A stretch of 64,000 nucleotides of DNA from Athripsodes cinereus (GCA_947579605.1 OX388312.1:23583313-23647312), one strand, 5' to 3'. Positions 1 through 12,504 are shown, counted from the stretch's first letter. The notes: generated by a model from the sequence alone, not told the origin. Numbers and translations are program-made.

Positions 1-254
1 ATTTATCAAGTAAGTAATCGATTTCCTTAATATTTAAACAAACAGAACAGAGATTTCATTGACGTAGGTATAAACATCGAGATGGTATCATAATAAAACG
101 AAATAAATCTCATATTTCATGTAACACGGTGCATAATTTATAGCACTCCATTTCTTAGAATACAATCAAACACGTGAAACTTCAAGGGCGCGTATTTCAG
201 CCATTTATATTTTACCTACAACCTTTTTTTTCTTTTTTTTTTATAAAGTTTTTG
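1..254. other. AT-rich sequence, nothing recognised
   Basis: No open frame of note, no repeat shared with the rest of the window and no tandem structure. It ends in a T-rich run just before the dispersed repeat that follows. Confidence 0.5.
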
Positions 255-485
255 GTAATATCCCATGGAACATCCGGTAAAAAATTGTCTATCTCTCTTT
301 TTCAAAAGTTTTCGAGTGTCCTTTAAAAGATGTGTTTGAAAAAATAGAGACATTTTATGTAAATCTCAAATTCAGCAATGAGTTTTGCAGTCCATCCTGA
401 ATGCCTTAATTTTTTGTTGGCATGGAGAGGACAGCCTGCATGTTTATAACATATAACTGGTGGGATACGCTGTGATGGAACAGTA
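255..485 (+). repeat. Dispersed repeat Z, copy 1
   Basis: One of at least eight related, diverged copies in this window. Shared blocks occur in the same order: a CCATGGARCAYCC-like start, TTTTCGAGTGTCC near 310-322, an 'ATTCAGCAATGAG' block, then GGCATGGAGAGGACAGC with GCATGTTTATAACAT, and a GYTGTGATGG end. No coding frame is preserved. It is probably a SINE-like retroposon or a LINE untranslated end. I do not recognise it from a named family. Confidence 0.55.
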
Positions 486-739
486 GTAGCAGTAATACTC
501 TTAGCAAAGCAACAAAATTTGAAAAAAAAAAACGGTCGAAAAAATAATGGATCAATGGATCAATAAGATTTTGAAAAATTTTAAATTTTGAGATATTTTA
601 TATGTTTTTAATTTTATTTTTCATGACTCATTGTATTATTTTTATTGCTTATTGTTTTATTGTTTAATCCTGCGATTATTGCTTTGTGAGCATTATTCTA
701 TTAATTTTGTTAACAAAATTTACCTACTCTATTCTATTG

Positions 740-915
740 TAATTGTTGTTTGTTGATTTTATCTGTTGTGTTTAGTTATGTATGTTTTGTAGAGCACATA
801 AGGGTAATATAGGGATCTTCACTGGTTTGCTTATTGCTAAATATGTTATGGACCATTGTATTTTTTGTATCAACTGTATGTATCCTGTAAAATTGAAAAA
901 AATAAATAAATAATT
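740..915 (+). mobile_element. Non-LTR retroposon 3' end (family H), copy 1
   Basis: Ends in GTATCCTGTAAAATTG followed by A-rich AATAAATAAATAA. The whole stretch matches 60300-60455, which has the same order of words: a GGGGA-CTT-ACTGG block, a CTGTTTGTATCC block and a (TAAA)n tail. Only the 3' untranslated part is present; no reverse-transcriptase frame remains. The preceding 486-739 is AT-rich with nothing recognised. Confidence 0.5.
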
Positions 916-979
916 TTATGTTGACTGTACTAATTCCTGCATGTCAATATTTTCAAGTGTGTAAAGAACTGTTAAAGAG

Positions 980-1115
980 AAATTGGTGAACATATATGAA
1001 AAATCCATAAATATGGAAGAAACAAAAAAAACTAATGTAAAAATATATGAGTATGGCGTTTTGTTCTCTCTGCTTACCCCACTTGCTATACGGTATGAGG
1101 ATATAGTATTGTACA
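980..1115 (+). mobile_element. Decayed LINE 3' end (family B), copy 1
   Basis: Degenerate relative of the 3' end at 3180-3330. Shared features are a 'GTTCTCTCTGCYTACCCCACTTG' region near 1060-1085 followed by GATATAGTATTGTAC. The coding frame is lost. An antisense frame across it is a by-product. Confidence 0.5.
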
Positions 1116-1162
1116 CTATAAAATAAAGAACAGTTTTATTGTAACTTCACCTAAACATATAG

Positions 1163-1575
1163 ATTTTTTGTATTTTATCTGTAATATTAAAGAAATTTGC
1201 TAAAAAGTATCTATCTGCTTATTATAGTTGGATTTAATATATATAAATAAAAGATTTATTCAATAATTTTTTGTATTTTATCTGTAATATTAAAGAAATT
1301 TGCTAAAAAGTATCTATCTGCTTATTATAGTTGGATTTAATATATATAAATAAAAGATTTATTCAATAATTTTTTGTATTTTATCTGTAATATTAAAGAA
1401 ATTTGCTAAAAAGTATCTATCTGCTTATTATAGTTGGATTTAATATATATAAATAAAAGATTTATTCAATAATTTTTTGTATTTTATCTGTAATATTAAA
1501 GAAATTTGCTAAAAAGTATCTATCTGCTTATTATAGTTGGATTTAATATATATAAATAAAATATTTATTCAATAA
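1163..1575. repeat. Tandem array, 103-bp unit, four copies
   Basis: Four consecutive units with a period of exactly 103 bp; the word TATTTTATCTGTAATATT starts at 1171, 1274, 1377 and 1480. The units are essentially identical except for one base near the end of the last copy. The unit is about 80 percent AT with no frame. Such homogeneity means recent unequal exchange or slippage, or possibly an assembly expansion. It directly follows a family-B LINE remnant. Confidence 0.95.
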
Positions 1576-3019
1576 TTTCATTTTTCAAAATTCTACTTCA
1601 ATGGGATATAAAATATGGAGCGAAAAGAAGTATTTATTTATTATTTTGTACATTTCTGAAAACCAATAATATTCAACATAATTCTTTTTATCTTTGACAA
1701 CGCAATACTTAAGTTTGTGTAGATTGTGAAAAACTTTGTGAGTAGGTATAACATTATTTTTTGAAGAAATCGAAAATTATCAAAAAGTGGGAAACTATTC
1801 ATGTTTTTACGTTTAAAAGAACTTCTGTTCGTCTTATGATAAGTTTTGACTAATTAATTAACATTCGTTCATTTTACATAAAACTTAAACCACAAATTAA
1901 GTAGTCAGAAAATTAGCAAATACAATTTTGACGTTTATTTCGAAATAAGGTAAATTTGATTTTCTTTTTGTATATGTAGCAATATATATACCTATGTAAA
2001 AATTGTTTTGTATATCATCACGACATTTTCCATCGCTAATTTTTAAATGGAAGTGATGTTTTATGTTTTATATACTAGACGGCAAAAAGCAAGAGACCTA
2101 TACTTTGATGAAAACTCAACTGAATGAGGTATAACTGAATGAGGTATAAAAAAACGAAAGGATGTAAAGAAAATTAAATTAATTTCTTCGTTATTGTTCA
2201 TTGTTTACGCGTTACTCTCAATCTCATTGAGAAATTATTTCTGAAGGAGCGTGAGTTTATAGATAATATTATGTACATACATTGTTTATTGTATTTACGT
2301 TAAAATAATAGTATTTGAATAGTACAACCAAACGTAGTTAGAGTAACAAGTATTTACGTTTCAATTTGTTTCCCAAAATTTGATGTATATCCTGTAGGTA
2401 CCCACTCTAAATGTACATTTTCTAATTACGTCAAATTGAGGATCTTAATACATACCTACATAATACAGAACACAGAGTGACCCAAAATGGTAATATTTCT
2501 TTAAACAAGGGTCTTTTGCCACGACCTCAAACGGTACGTCTCAATTTAAGAGACATTTACATGAATAAAGAATTACAGAGAATGGAAGGTCTTACGCGTT
2601 TCCCTTCTCCATCCTGTCCCATCCCTTTCATCCTGAAACAAATGAAATTACGACCTTCCCATCCTTCGTTTTCCATCTCGTCGTCTGTTTCAATGAGAGC
2701 TTACATTCTATTATGTCCACCTGTCCTATACATTTTCCAAAAAGACATTGTCACATTGAAGCCGCATATATATTTATCGCATAACACTCTTACTTCTTTT
2801 GTCCTTAAAATTTCTTTAGAATCCGTCGCATACAGTTCGCATCCTTCGCTTTGTCTAACACAATGTACCTATTTTATTCAACTACCATGCACTGTTGTGA
2901 AAAATACATTGAAGGTGTCTGATGTTTTTGTATTTATATTCTATTTATATCACTTTCATATATTTTATAAATATAAGATTATAGAGTTTTAAGTTGAAAT
3001 AATTTCTAGATTTAATTTA
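1576..3019. other. AT-rich intergenic stretch with one moderate-GC block
   Basis: Mostly featureless. A short direct repeat (CTGAATGAGGTATAA, twice) lies near 2121-2149. A block at about 2480-2900 has higher GC and a 171-codon open frame on the plus strand. The frame has no recognisable domain and no convincing start. Its reverse strand looks like a decayed mobile-element coding region rather than a host gene. Confidence 0.4.
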
Positions 3020-3330
3020 TTAAATAAATTGAGATGGTTTGGTCATGTGGAGCGAAAGGAAGGGGAAAGAATGACAAAGAGGATATACTTGTCTGAAAGA
3101 AGGGGTGTGAAAAAGCGCGGGCGTCCGAAAACTATGTAGCTTGATCACGTGGATTAAATTCCTAAGAACGGCCGTATGTTGTGTAAGAGGAATCGACGTG
3201 CGTATATGAGAAATTATATAAATGTAGAAGAAGCGAAAGAAATATGTAAGGATAGATCTATATGGCATTCCGTTCTCTCTGCCTACCCCACTTGGGATGC
3301 AGCGTGAGGGAATAGTATAGTACCTATAGT
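3020..3330 (+). mobile_element. LINE 3' end (family B), copy 2
   Basis: Plus-strand translation in shifting frames gives the C-terminal end of a LINE reverse transcriptase: LRWFGHVERKEGERMTKRI, then YLSERRGVKKRGRP near 3090-3130, then a conserved AYPTWDAA-like end near 3278-3304. Stops and a frame loss break it. It matches 43670-43985 closely and 16510-17015 more distantly. The TAGTATAGTACC tail differs from the TATG tail of copy 3, so two subfamilies are present. Confidence 0.75.
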
Positions 3331-3708
3331 AGGTATGTACAGTACTTTAAAAATTAATCCTTCATAAGCCAATATCCCTAGTATGAAAATAGCCCATTGA
3401 CAGAACCACTCTCTTAATCTAAAATTTTGTTGAGAACAAAAACAGCACAAACGAATATCGAAGAGTTTTCTTAAAAAAGTACCCTAAGGCTTTTTTGTTT
3501 TTATAAATATCATATGATAATCCAAAATAAATATTTTCCAATTTTAAATATAGAGTCCTTTATAGAAAAAAACTTGTTGAAGTTTTGTCTGAAACAGCTT
3601 ATCAGCTATTAGGTACATTAAGTTGCGTGTAACCTTTTGGAAAATCAGAAATATCTTCAAAAATATAATAGCATTACACCATTATTATAAAAAATAATAA
3701 TAATAGTT

Positions 3709-3742
3709 TTCTAGACATTTCAGTTGAATGAAATGTCTAGAA
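3709..3742. repeat. Perfect 14-bp inverted repeat
   Basis: Arms TTCTAGACATTTCA and its exact complement are separated by GTTGAA. It is a short hairpin in AT-rich DNA (3331-3902 otherwise holds nothing I recognise) and could be a relic MITE core. Confidence 0.8.
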
Positions 3743-3902
3743 TACTTTAACTGACAAATGAATTCTATGTTTTTAATTACTTCTAATACAATAAACTCTA
3801 TATTATTATTCAATGAATCTGACTAACAAATAATGTCTGTGAGAAGTGTTCACCACAAATGATTCTAATTAAATTTACATACAAAAAGCAACAAATAGGT
3901 AT

Positions 3903-4165
3903 GAGTCGTATAGTAACAAACACAACAATCTCCATTGTAGATATTTTTACAGGAACCAAAATAAACGTTTAATTTTAAAAAGTACAGCAAAATTGTAGAG
4001 AATTTTTTTAATTCCAAACATATCTATATAATATATTTATTTAGTTTTTGGTACTGATTTCATATTTCAAACAACTCTGTAGTCTGAGTTCTATGTGACT
4101 CAACCAAAGTATAAAAATTCGATTTCGTATGGAGATTGTTGTGTCTGATACCTACTATACGACTC
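3903..4165. mobile_element. Short inverted-repeat DNA element (MITE), 263 bp
   Basis: Terminal inverted repeats begin GAGTCGTATAGTA at 3903 and end TACTATACGACTC at 4165. After a small length difference the arms continue in complement through ACACAACAATCTCCAT (about 3919-3934 and 4129-4144). A 4-bp direct repeat GTAT flanks the element (3899-3902, 4166-4169). It has no coding capacity. The superfamily is unassigned; the arms, not the short duplication, are the stronger evidence. Confidence 0.75.
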
Positions 4166-4469
4166 GTATACAAGTAGGTATTCTCAACTCAACACACTCA
4201 CTCGAACCACAGTATGACTGTACTTGAAATTACAGAAATTTTAACATGAATCCTGTGTGTAGTCATAAAAACCTGATTAAACGTTAAGTGCTCATAAATT
4301 AATTTCATATCAAATACATCCCCCATAGGTTTAATTAATGTAATTACAGCTGAGATACCTACTATCACAGTGCGGTAACAATATGAATTAAAATATAATA
4401 AAGAAACTATAAAAAAATAATAATATAAAAAAAAAATATACTACATTATGTTATGAATACAGCATTTTC
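4166..4469. other. AT-rich sequence, nothing recognised
   Basis: Simple AT-rich DNA with A-rich runs near 4410-4440; no frame or repeat assigned. Confidence 0.4.
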
Positions 4470-4614
4470 ATATGATTGAACTCTTACGTGATTTGTTGTT
4501 TTTTTTTTCGATAATAAACCATAATAACATATCAAATTGTACCTAATTGTTGTTTTTGTTTTTTTGATTTAACATGTAAAAGGCTCTGGCCTATAAAAAT
4601 GGAAATAAATTGTT
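4470..4614 (+). mobile_element. LINE 3' tail with GGC-GCC hairpin (family D), copy 1
   Basis: Contains AACATGTAAAAGGCTCTGGCCT near 4572-4593 followed by an A-rich end. AAAGGC-loop-GCC forms a small stem that recurs at the 3' ends near 21250, 50615, 48605 (minus) and 55335. Only untranslated 3' sequence is present. Confidence 0.55.
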
Positions 4615-4740
4615 AAACTCTCTTTTCACGACACAGGCTTTTAGTAGCTTACTGTAAAAGGTGTATAAGGTTGTGTTTGGGTTTATAACAAAACTCAGAT
4701 AAGTAGGTATATCTTTTTCTTTTAAAAAATAATAATTGAT
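4615..4740 (+). mobile_element. 3' part of SINE family 2
   Basis: Starts AACTCTCTTTTCACGACA and runs through ACTGTAAAAGGTGTATAAGG to AACTCAGATA. It matches the reverse complement of 36650-36765 closely. The tRNA-like head seen in that copy is missing here, and the fragment abuts a LINE tail. Confidence 0.65.
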
Positions 4741-5404
4741 AACTCAATACAACCACATTACATAAACAGAAAACACATTGCGTGTGTACAAAATTTTAGA
4801 TATTTCATTGAAGACGTCTAGACGCACCTCACACTCGGAGTTGTAGACCCCTATTTATCTGCACATTCAAACCAAAACTGTCCCAATCGGGCAGGTCTGA
4901 TAGCCCAGCTGGCTAAAACCACCGTCGAAATCTATTTTTCTTTTTCTCTCTTCAATTTAGATGTTTCAAAGGAAATAGTTTGTTATTAAAAGGTGTGCAT
5001 TAAAATATTTCTTTAACCTCTTACAACAATGCACAAAGGTAATGCAATAATGCGCAATCCATAAAATAATTCAGAAATTAAATTTGGTGTTTCTATTAAA
5101 TGTAAATACATTAAATACAAAAATCCAATAACTGAAAATTAATGGACATCTTATATTTATACGCCAATGTTTTACAAGTAGGTGTAGAACCTTTGTTACC
5201 GTTGAAATAAAAAAAATGTATAACTATTGAAAATTAATCACAAACGCGGGTAAATTGTCGTCGAACCACAACACCACTGTGATTTATATCATATTCGTGA
5301 CTGTAAAATCCCATAAATACATCAAACAATCTGCCCTGTCGTATATTTTTTTTTCGATAGAGGCTTTATTTATGTTTGTATCGTCATAACTCTCTATCTT
5401 CAAT
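4741..5404. other. Unassigned stretch with an A-box-like word
   Basis: At 4900-4917, GATAGCCCAGCTGGCTAA resembles a tRNA A box, as in SINE heads, but I see no B box at the expected distance. The rest is AT-rich without frames and ends in ATAAATAAATAA repeats. Confidence 0.35.
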
Positions 5405-5690
5405 AAAAATAACACTTAGAGATAAATAAATAAATAAATAAATAAAAACTTTATTGAAAAAAAAATATTTCAAATGGCGGGTTTATTGCCGTGGGCAATT
5501 TCTGCCAACCAACCACTTTTGACATCAATTTGATATATACAATACATACAAGTGTATGAAAAAGAAGAAAAATATAAATAATAATAATAAATATATATAT
5601 ATACAATACTTATACCTACATAAAAATACATATAAAAAGAGATACATAATAATAAACATATTACACTAGAGTTCCTGGCAAAAATACGCC
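5405..5690 (-). mobile_element. Non-LTR retroposon 3' end (family I)
   Basis: On the minus strand the sequence ends with TGGTTGGCAGAAATTGCC, CACGGCAATAAACCCGCCA, then CAATAAAGTTTTTATTTATT. That is a polyadenylation-type word followed by a (TTTA)n tail, a typical insect LINE 3' end. The 103-codon minus-strand frame here crosses into the adjoining repeat and is not a gene. Confidence 0.6.
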
Positions 5691-5910
5691 CCCCACTCTT
5701 TTTTGAAATATTTTGATTGTCCTGTAAAATGAAGGTTTCCTTAAAAAGACATTTAGTACCTTCAATATTCAGCGATATCACCTATCCTGAATGCCTTAAA
5801 ATTGATTTGCAAGGAGAAGACACTTCACATATTTTTTTTTTTATATGTTAGTCTACTGGATACCCTGCTTGTAGGATATGGCATGATGGTATACATAATT
5901 ATGAATGTAG
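5691..5910 (+). repeat. Dispersed repeat Z, copy 2
   Basis: Has the TTTTGATTGTCCTGTAAAATG block, ATTCAGCGATATCACC, CCTGAATGCCTTAAA, a GGAGAAGACA block and a GGCATGATGGTAT end near 5880-5895. Compare 255-485 and 53975-54200. Non-coding. Confidence 0.55.
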
Positions 5911-6192
5911 ATATTTTCATCGATAAATTGTAAAAATGGGCGCTGTTTATTTGTTGATTTCAATGTTATAGGCAGCATGTGAGACGCTTTTCGTTCAAAG
6001 ATATTAGACTATTAGAGTATTGAGAATAGCATAGAAATTGAGTCATCAAAAGGGCATTTTTTTTTCGTCTTGTTTCCTCCCTTTGTTCTCATGAAGAGGC
6101 AAAAACAACGAGAAGCAAAATATTCGTTGTGTATGAGATTTGTGTATGAGGAAGTGTATGTAAATATTATAATTGTTAGAGATTATTTTAAT

Positions 6193-6265
6193 CCTTGGAT
6201 ATGAATGATCTCCCACTCTATTCATTAAGTTTTCGAGTGCCCTGTAAAAAGCAGGTTTTCGTGAA
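6193..6265 (+). repeat. Dispersed repeat Z, partial copy 3
   Basis: Only the left part is present: CTCCCACTCTATTC and TTTTCGAGTGCCCTGTAAAAAG (6230-6251). It continues into unrelated AT-rich DNA. A 152-codon frame starts inside this repeat and is therefore doubtful as a gene. Confidence 0.5.
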
Positions 6266-7729
6266 ACATCACGAATTTAAACATTTTACATCTACAATCA
6301 ATAATTTCTTTTTCAAATGTACAAAGTTATTAGTTATGAAATATTTTTATCTGATAAGCAAAGAGATATACCGTTATATAACATTAAGCTATCTACTGTC
6401 TCCTATATACACTAGCTCCCCCATTCGAGGAAAGTATCATGATATTTTGGGTGTGTTATTCTGTCAAAATCTATCTTTGAAACAATTTACAACATATTTT
6501 GACAATGTCACCACTGAGTACCGATTTGCATGTTTGAACATGATTGTCGAATATTATGATTGTAACATTAATTTTTATGTCACTTTTTTAATTAACCGAT
6601 TAAATCTGTATCAAAATTTTATTACAAACCTTGAAAAACATACGCTTCCCTAACAATACGTTAACATCCATTCCCACGTGTAATGAAATGTTGGAATATC
6701 GTATTATTATCATTTTTTACATTATTTTCTTCACCTTTTCTTTAAAAATATCTACTACTTCTTTTCAGAAATAAGCTCTTTATACACATATTTTCAATTT
6801 ATTATATTATTTCTGTTAGAGGAAATGAACTTTGTACAAATCATTGAATCCGAAATTTTCTTGTATAATAGCTATTGAGTGTTTATATATAGATAACTTC
6901 ACAACACCTGTCCATATATTTATTTATCTGCATTTTTTAGTGATATTATGTGAGATTACATCATTTTTTATTTCTGAGGATAGTAACAAGTCCGCAATGA
7001 ATTTACTTAACGAAAGTTTTCTTATTTAACTTCATGGCAAATCCCCCGCAATCTGATTGATGATTGACGTTTTCATCCAGCTGTGTGGACGCTGTTTATC
7101 CCGATCAACACCAATAGATAAAATGATAAAATAATTTTAACAATATTTAATGATTATTGTATCAAGAAAAAGACATTTTCTGCAGTTTATCCGAAATTCC
7201 GGCACGACTAGTGTTTTTGTGTCCAATTTTAACAAATCTATCATGAACTCTCACCGAGTTCTTTCAATTAACAATATTGAAAAAATAAAATTAATATCAA
7301 TTAATTATAAGATAATATAACAATGCAATCTTATTATACTGAGACATATTGCTAAAAACATGATAATCTGTACAGGGGGTACTATTTTTCATAGGTGACG
7401 CATAAAAATACACAGGGACATACATATTTATGTACGGATCCAAGTAGGTATCTTTTATATTACTGTACTGTAATGGCGTGTTGATATCACATAGTTATAT
7501 ATTTAGGTACATTATATTTATATATGTTGATTATTATTCATATTTTAACATAATATTTTCGGTTGAAAGCGTCATCACCTCTACATTACTCAATTTACGT
7601 TTCCAACTTGACAACTTGTCACGTGTCTTTGAATAGGGACAAGAGTGTGCCTACTAACTTATTTTATACGTAGATTTATTACAAATTGTTTTACACGTAG
7701 ACGTATATACATATTTAACTAGATTTACT
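6266..7729. other. AT-rich intergenic stretch
   Basis: Nothing recognised. The open frame to 6653 is low-complexity, rich in F, Y, N, L and I as expected from AT-rich DNA, and begins in a dispersed repeat. Confidence 0.4.
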
Positions 7730-7815
7730 CCATGGAAAATAAAATATCTCCAATTTTTTTCTATAAATTTTCAAATATCCCCTAAAAAATGGATAAAAAA
7801 GAGATATCTTGATGG
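7730..7815 (+). repeat. Dispersed repeat Z, partial copy 4
   Basis: CCATGGAAAATAAAATATCTCC, a T-rich run, then TTTTCAAATATCCCCTAAAAAATGG. This is the left half of the Z repeat with more drift than the other copies. Confidence 0.35.
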
Positions 7816-8974
7816 TATTGATAAAAAGATAGATTTACACAAATTGGTTTATTTAAATTTGATTTAATTAAAACAAAATAGTAATGATAATAATTATCTA
7901 CATAATTTGTTTAAAATATGCGCCGTTTTTTTTATGCCCAACCGCTAACCAGAAGGGCCTATTAAAGAATCATAACACCTTTCAAACAACAGGGTCTCAA
8001 ATCTTGCTTCGAATACCTCTGCACTCACCAGAATGCACATATTATGGGGAATAATCACAAATAAAATAATGATTTTGAGTTTTACTGGTTAAATTTAAAA
8101 TCATATTTTAACGTGTAAATACCGATATAATACTTTATGGGGAATTTCGTTTCACATCGATGGTCCAGCTACGTAGAAGGCACTGTCAACATTGTTAGCC
8201 AAACCATATATATGTGACACCACAAGTCTATTAATATTAAAAGCACGTGCGTCAGCAGTCCTAAGTGATTTTTGTTTTCCTGTTATTCAATATGATTAAC
8301 AGATCTCGGAGATTCTATTTCTACATTTGACTTCCGTCTTAAAAAAAACTTCAAGAAAAAATATGATATTGTGAACCTTCCATACACATTAAAATTACCG
8401 ACACAATCAAAGTAGGTATGTCAAAGTACTAAATTGTCTTGATTAAAAAAAATGCTGAGGTAAAAAGCTTTAGTACACACAAACAAACATAAAAAACATC
8501 GAGTATCATCCTACTCGTGGATTTAAAATATTTATCATCATATGTTTTGGATAGCTTACATTTCTTCCGACTAGAATAAGCCGTTCCCAGGAAAACTAAA
8601 TAATCCTACTAAATCCTACTTAATCCTACCTTTCTTATAAAATATTGAATATCTTAATATTGTAATATGCTGAAAGAAAAAAAAAATTACTCTATATTAA
8701 AAACGTAATTCTAAATTTCATTTAAAATATAATATCATCGAGATATCATCTAACAAATCAGACTTTTTGTGCTTAGCATATAATAATCTCAAAATTAAAA
8801 TACGTGTTTAAATGTGCCTCCACATATAGAAAAAGATTCATAAAATCTTTAAAGACGTTTCTTTCAACACTAAAAGTCATAGAAGAAAAAATAAAATATA
8901 AATCCATTTACGGAAATAAAGTATGTATGTGTACACTAATACAGTGAACCTTTTGTTTCACTTAAAGTAAATCA
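7816..8974. other. Unassigned AT-rich stretch
   Basis: No frame or internal repeat. A slightly GC-richer patch near 7920-8050 is not matched elsewhere in the window. Confidence 0.4.
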
Positions 8975-9275
8975 TTACTTCTTCTTCTTCTTCTCGTGCC
9001 CTATCAGGTCCCCCCGACGTTGACAATTACTCTGGCGAAGGCTTCTCTATCCTGCGTAACCCGGAACAGCTCCCCCACATGTCTCATCTCAGTCCAGTCT
9101 CTTATGTAGCGCAGCCAAGACGTTTACCTTCTAAGAGAACCACGCTACCTTCCTCGCCAGTATCAGTTGGAGCAAACATACTTATTGCCCTGCAGAATGT
9201 GACCCAGTTATGAGATCTTAACGTCCTTCAGCAGTAGTCTCCTGCAATTAGCTCTTCTCAAAACCTCCAAGTTGC
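8975..9275 (-). mobile_element. LINE reverse-transcriptase C-terminal remnant (family A), copy 1
   Basis: The reverse strand carries the decayed end of a LINE endonuclease/reverse-transcriptase ORF. The family order is a WLR-x-WTG-type block, a (D/E)LFR block, DRE-F-R-VI-NV, then a stop and an (AAG)n tail, seen on the plus strand as TTCTTCTTCTTCTCG at 8979-8996. It matches 12785-13205, 17435-17612 and 25893-26165. Several frame breaks; dead. Confidence 0.65.
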
Positions 9276-12200
9276 TGACCAAATCAGTTCATTGTATGCG
9301 AAACATTCTCCTGTGCAACCATTACAGTTATTCAAAATATTCACATATGAAATTTTGTTTATCAATTCATGAAGTATGGGTAGGCAATACGATTTATGCA
9401 TGTTTTACTATTCATTTTTTATTTCTGTATATGATAATGTATGGCCATGCGGTTCGCAACAAAAACATCACGGTCTATTTCTCTATCCAGTGTGAAGTTT
9501 TAATTACAAACTGTCAGCTTTTTTATAGAAAATCCGATTAAGATTATGTATAACTGTTGTTGTGTATGGAGTGTAGTGACACTAAAACATAATAACACTC
9601 ACAATACATATATAGTGTCGACTATCTATTTCAAAGGGGATTTTTCATAATATTATAAAGTGGCTACCTACCTTTTGTTAAAGCCTTTCTAAGTGGCAAT
9701 CAAGGTATTTTATCAACATTCAATATTAAACTTGTGTATCGTTTCACGCTTTGTTTTCTTACTTAGTTTTGATGGCAAGAATTACGACTGAAAAATAATG
9801 GATCATATTTTATGTAGATCTTTTGGTTGAAATTTCCAGTCGTCTTTCGTGTAAAAATCCTCCAAATCCTAGATGAAGTATTCCAAAAGTCTTTTTTTAG
9901 TCCATCTTAGAACTTATTTTATCTTACGCTTAAACCCCACTCTTGGGGCTAAAATGGGCAAAGTGACTCCATCATTCAAATTGACAGATATTTTTAAGGC
10001 AAAAAAATTAAGTGAATACACTTCAAATTTTTCAAAAATATTTAGAAGTGTGTATTATCCGATTCAAGCCCGTCAATGATTCTTCTAAGAGTACAAGTCA
10101 ATAGCCGACCTCCACCAATCAGGAAACATTTTTGAAACATCACCAATTGACTCACTTCTTTGCACAACAATCCTAACGCTTTGATGTCGATTTCGTAGGA
10201 ACGGTCTACATATAATAAAATGTAGATATATTTTCATACTAAGTGATAGTAGCATAAAACATTGCTTGTTACAAATGTGATTGTGTACATTATGTAGGAG
10301 ATGAATGCTTTTTATGACTGTGTATATTTTTGATTGATTGATAATATGTTTGTAAGATGTTTGCCCTAGTACAGGATCTACCTAGTTGGGCAGAATCAAT
10401 ATAGTATGTACCTATGACAGTTGTAATTTATTAAGAAGTAAAAATTAGTCTATATCACACATATTTCTTTGATGTTTGATATCATTACAACATATCAATT
10501 GAAAATAACAATTGCAATGTTCATTCGATATAACCCAAATCTATTTTCATCATTTTCATTCAATTGTATATCTAACGTAATTCGATACAGCGCCGTAGCA
10601 GGTATCTAGTCAATTGAATTGATTTAAACTTTATACAGAGTGGATATGCTATGGGTACCTGCACGCTAACTTGAATTGATGTTATAAACTTTTAAAAAGG
10701 TTTTGCGGGTAGATGGATAGGTAGTAGCCATGCATCTTTATTATATTTTTCAGTAACATTAACTCCAGATTGGCTTAGAGAATGTTTGCCAAATTGAATA
10801 AAAGTATTGTACGTACGTAAAAATGCGTAACTTATTGTTCTATATCTAAAAACTGTCCTTTTTAGTACTATCACCTAATTAACATCGAAAACTATTAAAT
10901 AGTTATTTTCTTAATAATGGTTTTCAAAATATTTTGTTTTGAGTTTTTCATACAAAATTTCTAAGGTTTTTCTTAAGATATTCTTATTGCGAATAAATAT
11001 ATTAGTAAAATGAAAACTAAATAATATATTTTTTTTTAATTTAGTAAGAACAGTTAAAAAAAGTGAATGAATTTGAAATAAAAAATCAGCACGAAAACGG
11101 CAATTTTTCTGAGGATACATAAACTAAGATGTTTTCAAAAGACAAGAGGCCGTAGACAAACCGCACTTAGTTATTTGTTTCCGATGAATATTAATATTTA
11201 AAAATACAATCATATAAAATATTGTAAGTTCAATTTCATTCTGAAACTTTTGGTAAGGTACAAAAGTGTTGTATCGATAATCTCATTTTGTAAATTGTTA
11301 TTTTCACTCCACATTATGTTGACAAAACTTCCAAAAAACATCAATACGCAAGTAAGTAGACACAACAGAAAATAATATGTAAAGAAAACATCTAGGACAA
11401 ACAAACTATACTCAGTCTGCTTACTGACATAAAGTATTACAATATACGTACATACAAACCTATAGGTACGTAGATGTATTATCTACGTTGCTTGGTGTAA
11501 TAATAATAATAATTTCAGTGGTACGGAAAACAGGTAAATGACTGATCAATTTCATAACGGAATATTTCTTATTAATTGTGTCGGTGCACATTTATATTTC
11601 TTATAAAAGTGCAGACCCGGAAACAGCTGGAGATGAAATTAAAAAATTAAAAACATTCTCAGGTTATTTTTGATATTTATTAAATAAATGTATTAAGTAT
11701 TTGTATTATGCAAAGTTTTTTAGTTTTTTCTCTATAGGTATAAGATGTTCATGAAAGTTTTAAATTTTTGTTGACACGAAGGGGACAATTTTTCGTGCTT
11801 TTTTCACATGTAGTTAATTTGCTGACTTCTCAGCTTGTGGTAAAATCTATGATGGTATGAATTGAAAATGTATTTTTTTATGTTTTATTATTAAGATTTA
11901 TTTATAAAATAAAAAACAATAAATAATGACAGTAACATTTTTGTCTATTGCAGGTGATTTCCAACAGCGCAAAATGTCTTTCTTATTAATCAATCAATAT
12001 CTTTAATTCACCTTTGGGTATGCGGCATTTTTACTGTGTTCACGTTTTCCCGTGGACCACTTCAGAATCTTATACGTCCACTAAAATTGTTATTTTTACA
12101 TAAAATTCTACGGATAGAAAATCAGTTTGAAAATCATTTATGATATTTCTATACAATCTTTCAGCGGATCAGTTACTTTACAGTTCTCCGTAGCAGGTAT

Positions 12201-12504
12201 ATTACGTTATAACGATGATAATATGGCGTCATTATACAATACAATATTATATTACTACTTGAGTACCTACCTGTAGGTGTATAAAGGTGACTGTCCATTA
12301 CAAAGTGATTGATGGCAAACAATAATACTATTACATATTATTAAAAGGTGATAGTAATCTCTACAATGCTTTTTATTATAATTATTATTTTAATTTTACG
12401 TATTGTCTCAAACTGTAACATTTTTTGAAGTGCTACAAATATTATATACCTAGCATCGATGTGATATAAGAGAAATATAGGTGCGGGTGAAATGTATTTC
12501 GATT
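9276..12504. other. 3.2 kb of AT-rich DNA without recognised features
   Basis: Short open frames here are AT-driven. A patch at 9870-10090 with balanced composition (AAACCCCACTCTTGGGGCTAA inside) gives a 68-codon frame with no domain I know. I see no repeat shared with other parts of the window. Confidence 0.4.

Noticed and set aside
1163..1575. CRISPR array
   Set aside because: Whole 103-bp units repeat without unique spacers, in a eukaryotic repeat context; it is an ordinary tandem array.
2477..2992. 171-codon plus-strand open frame as a gene
   Set aside because: No domain, no convincing start, low-complexity end; the region looks like decayed mobile-element sequence read on the wrong strand.
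4893..4930. tRNA or SINE head
   Set aside because: Only an A-box-like word is present, with no B box at the right distance.
6195..6653. 152-codon frame as a gene
   Set aside because: Begins inside the dispersed repeat Z and has AT-driven residue content.
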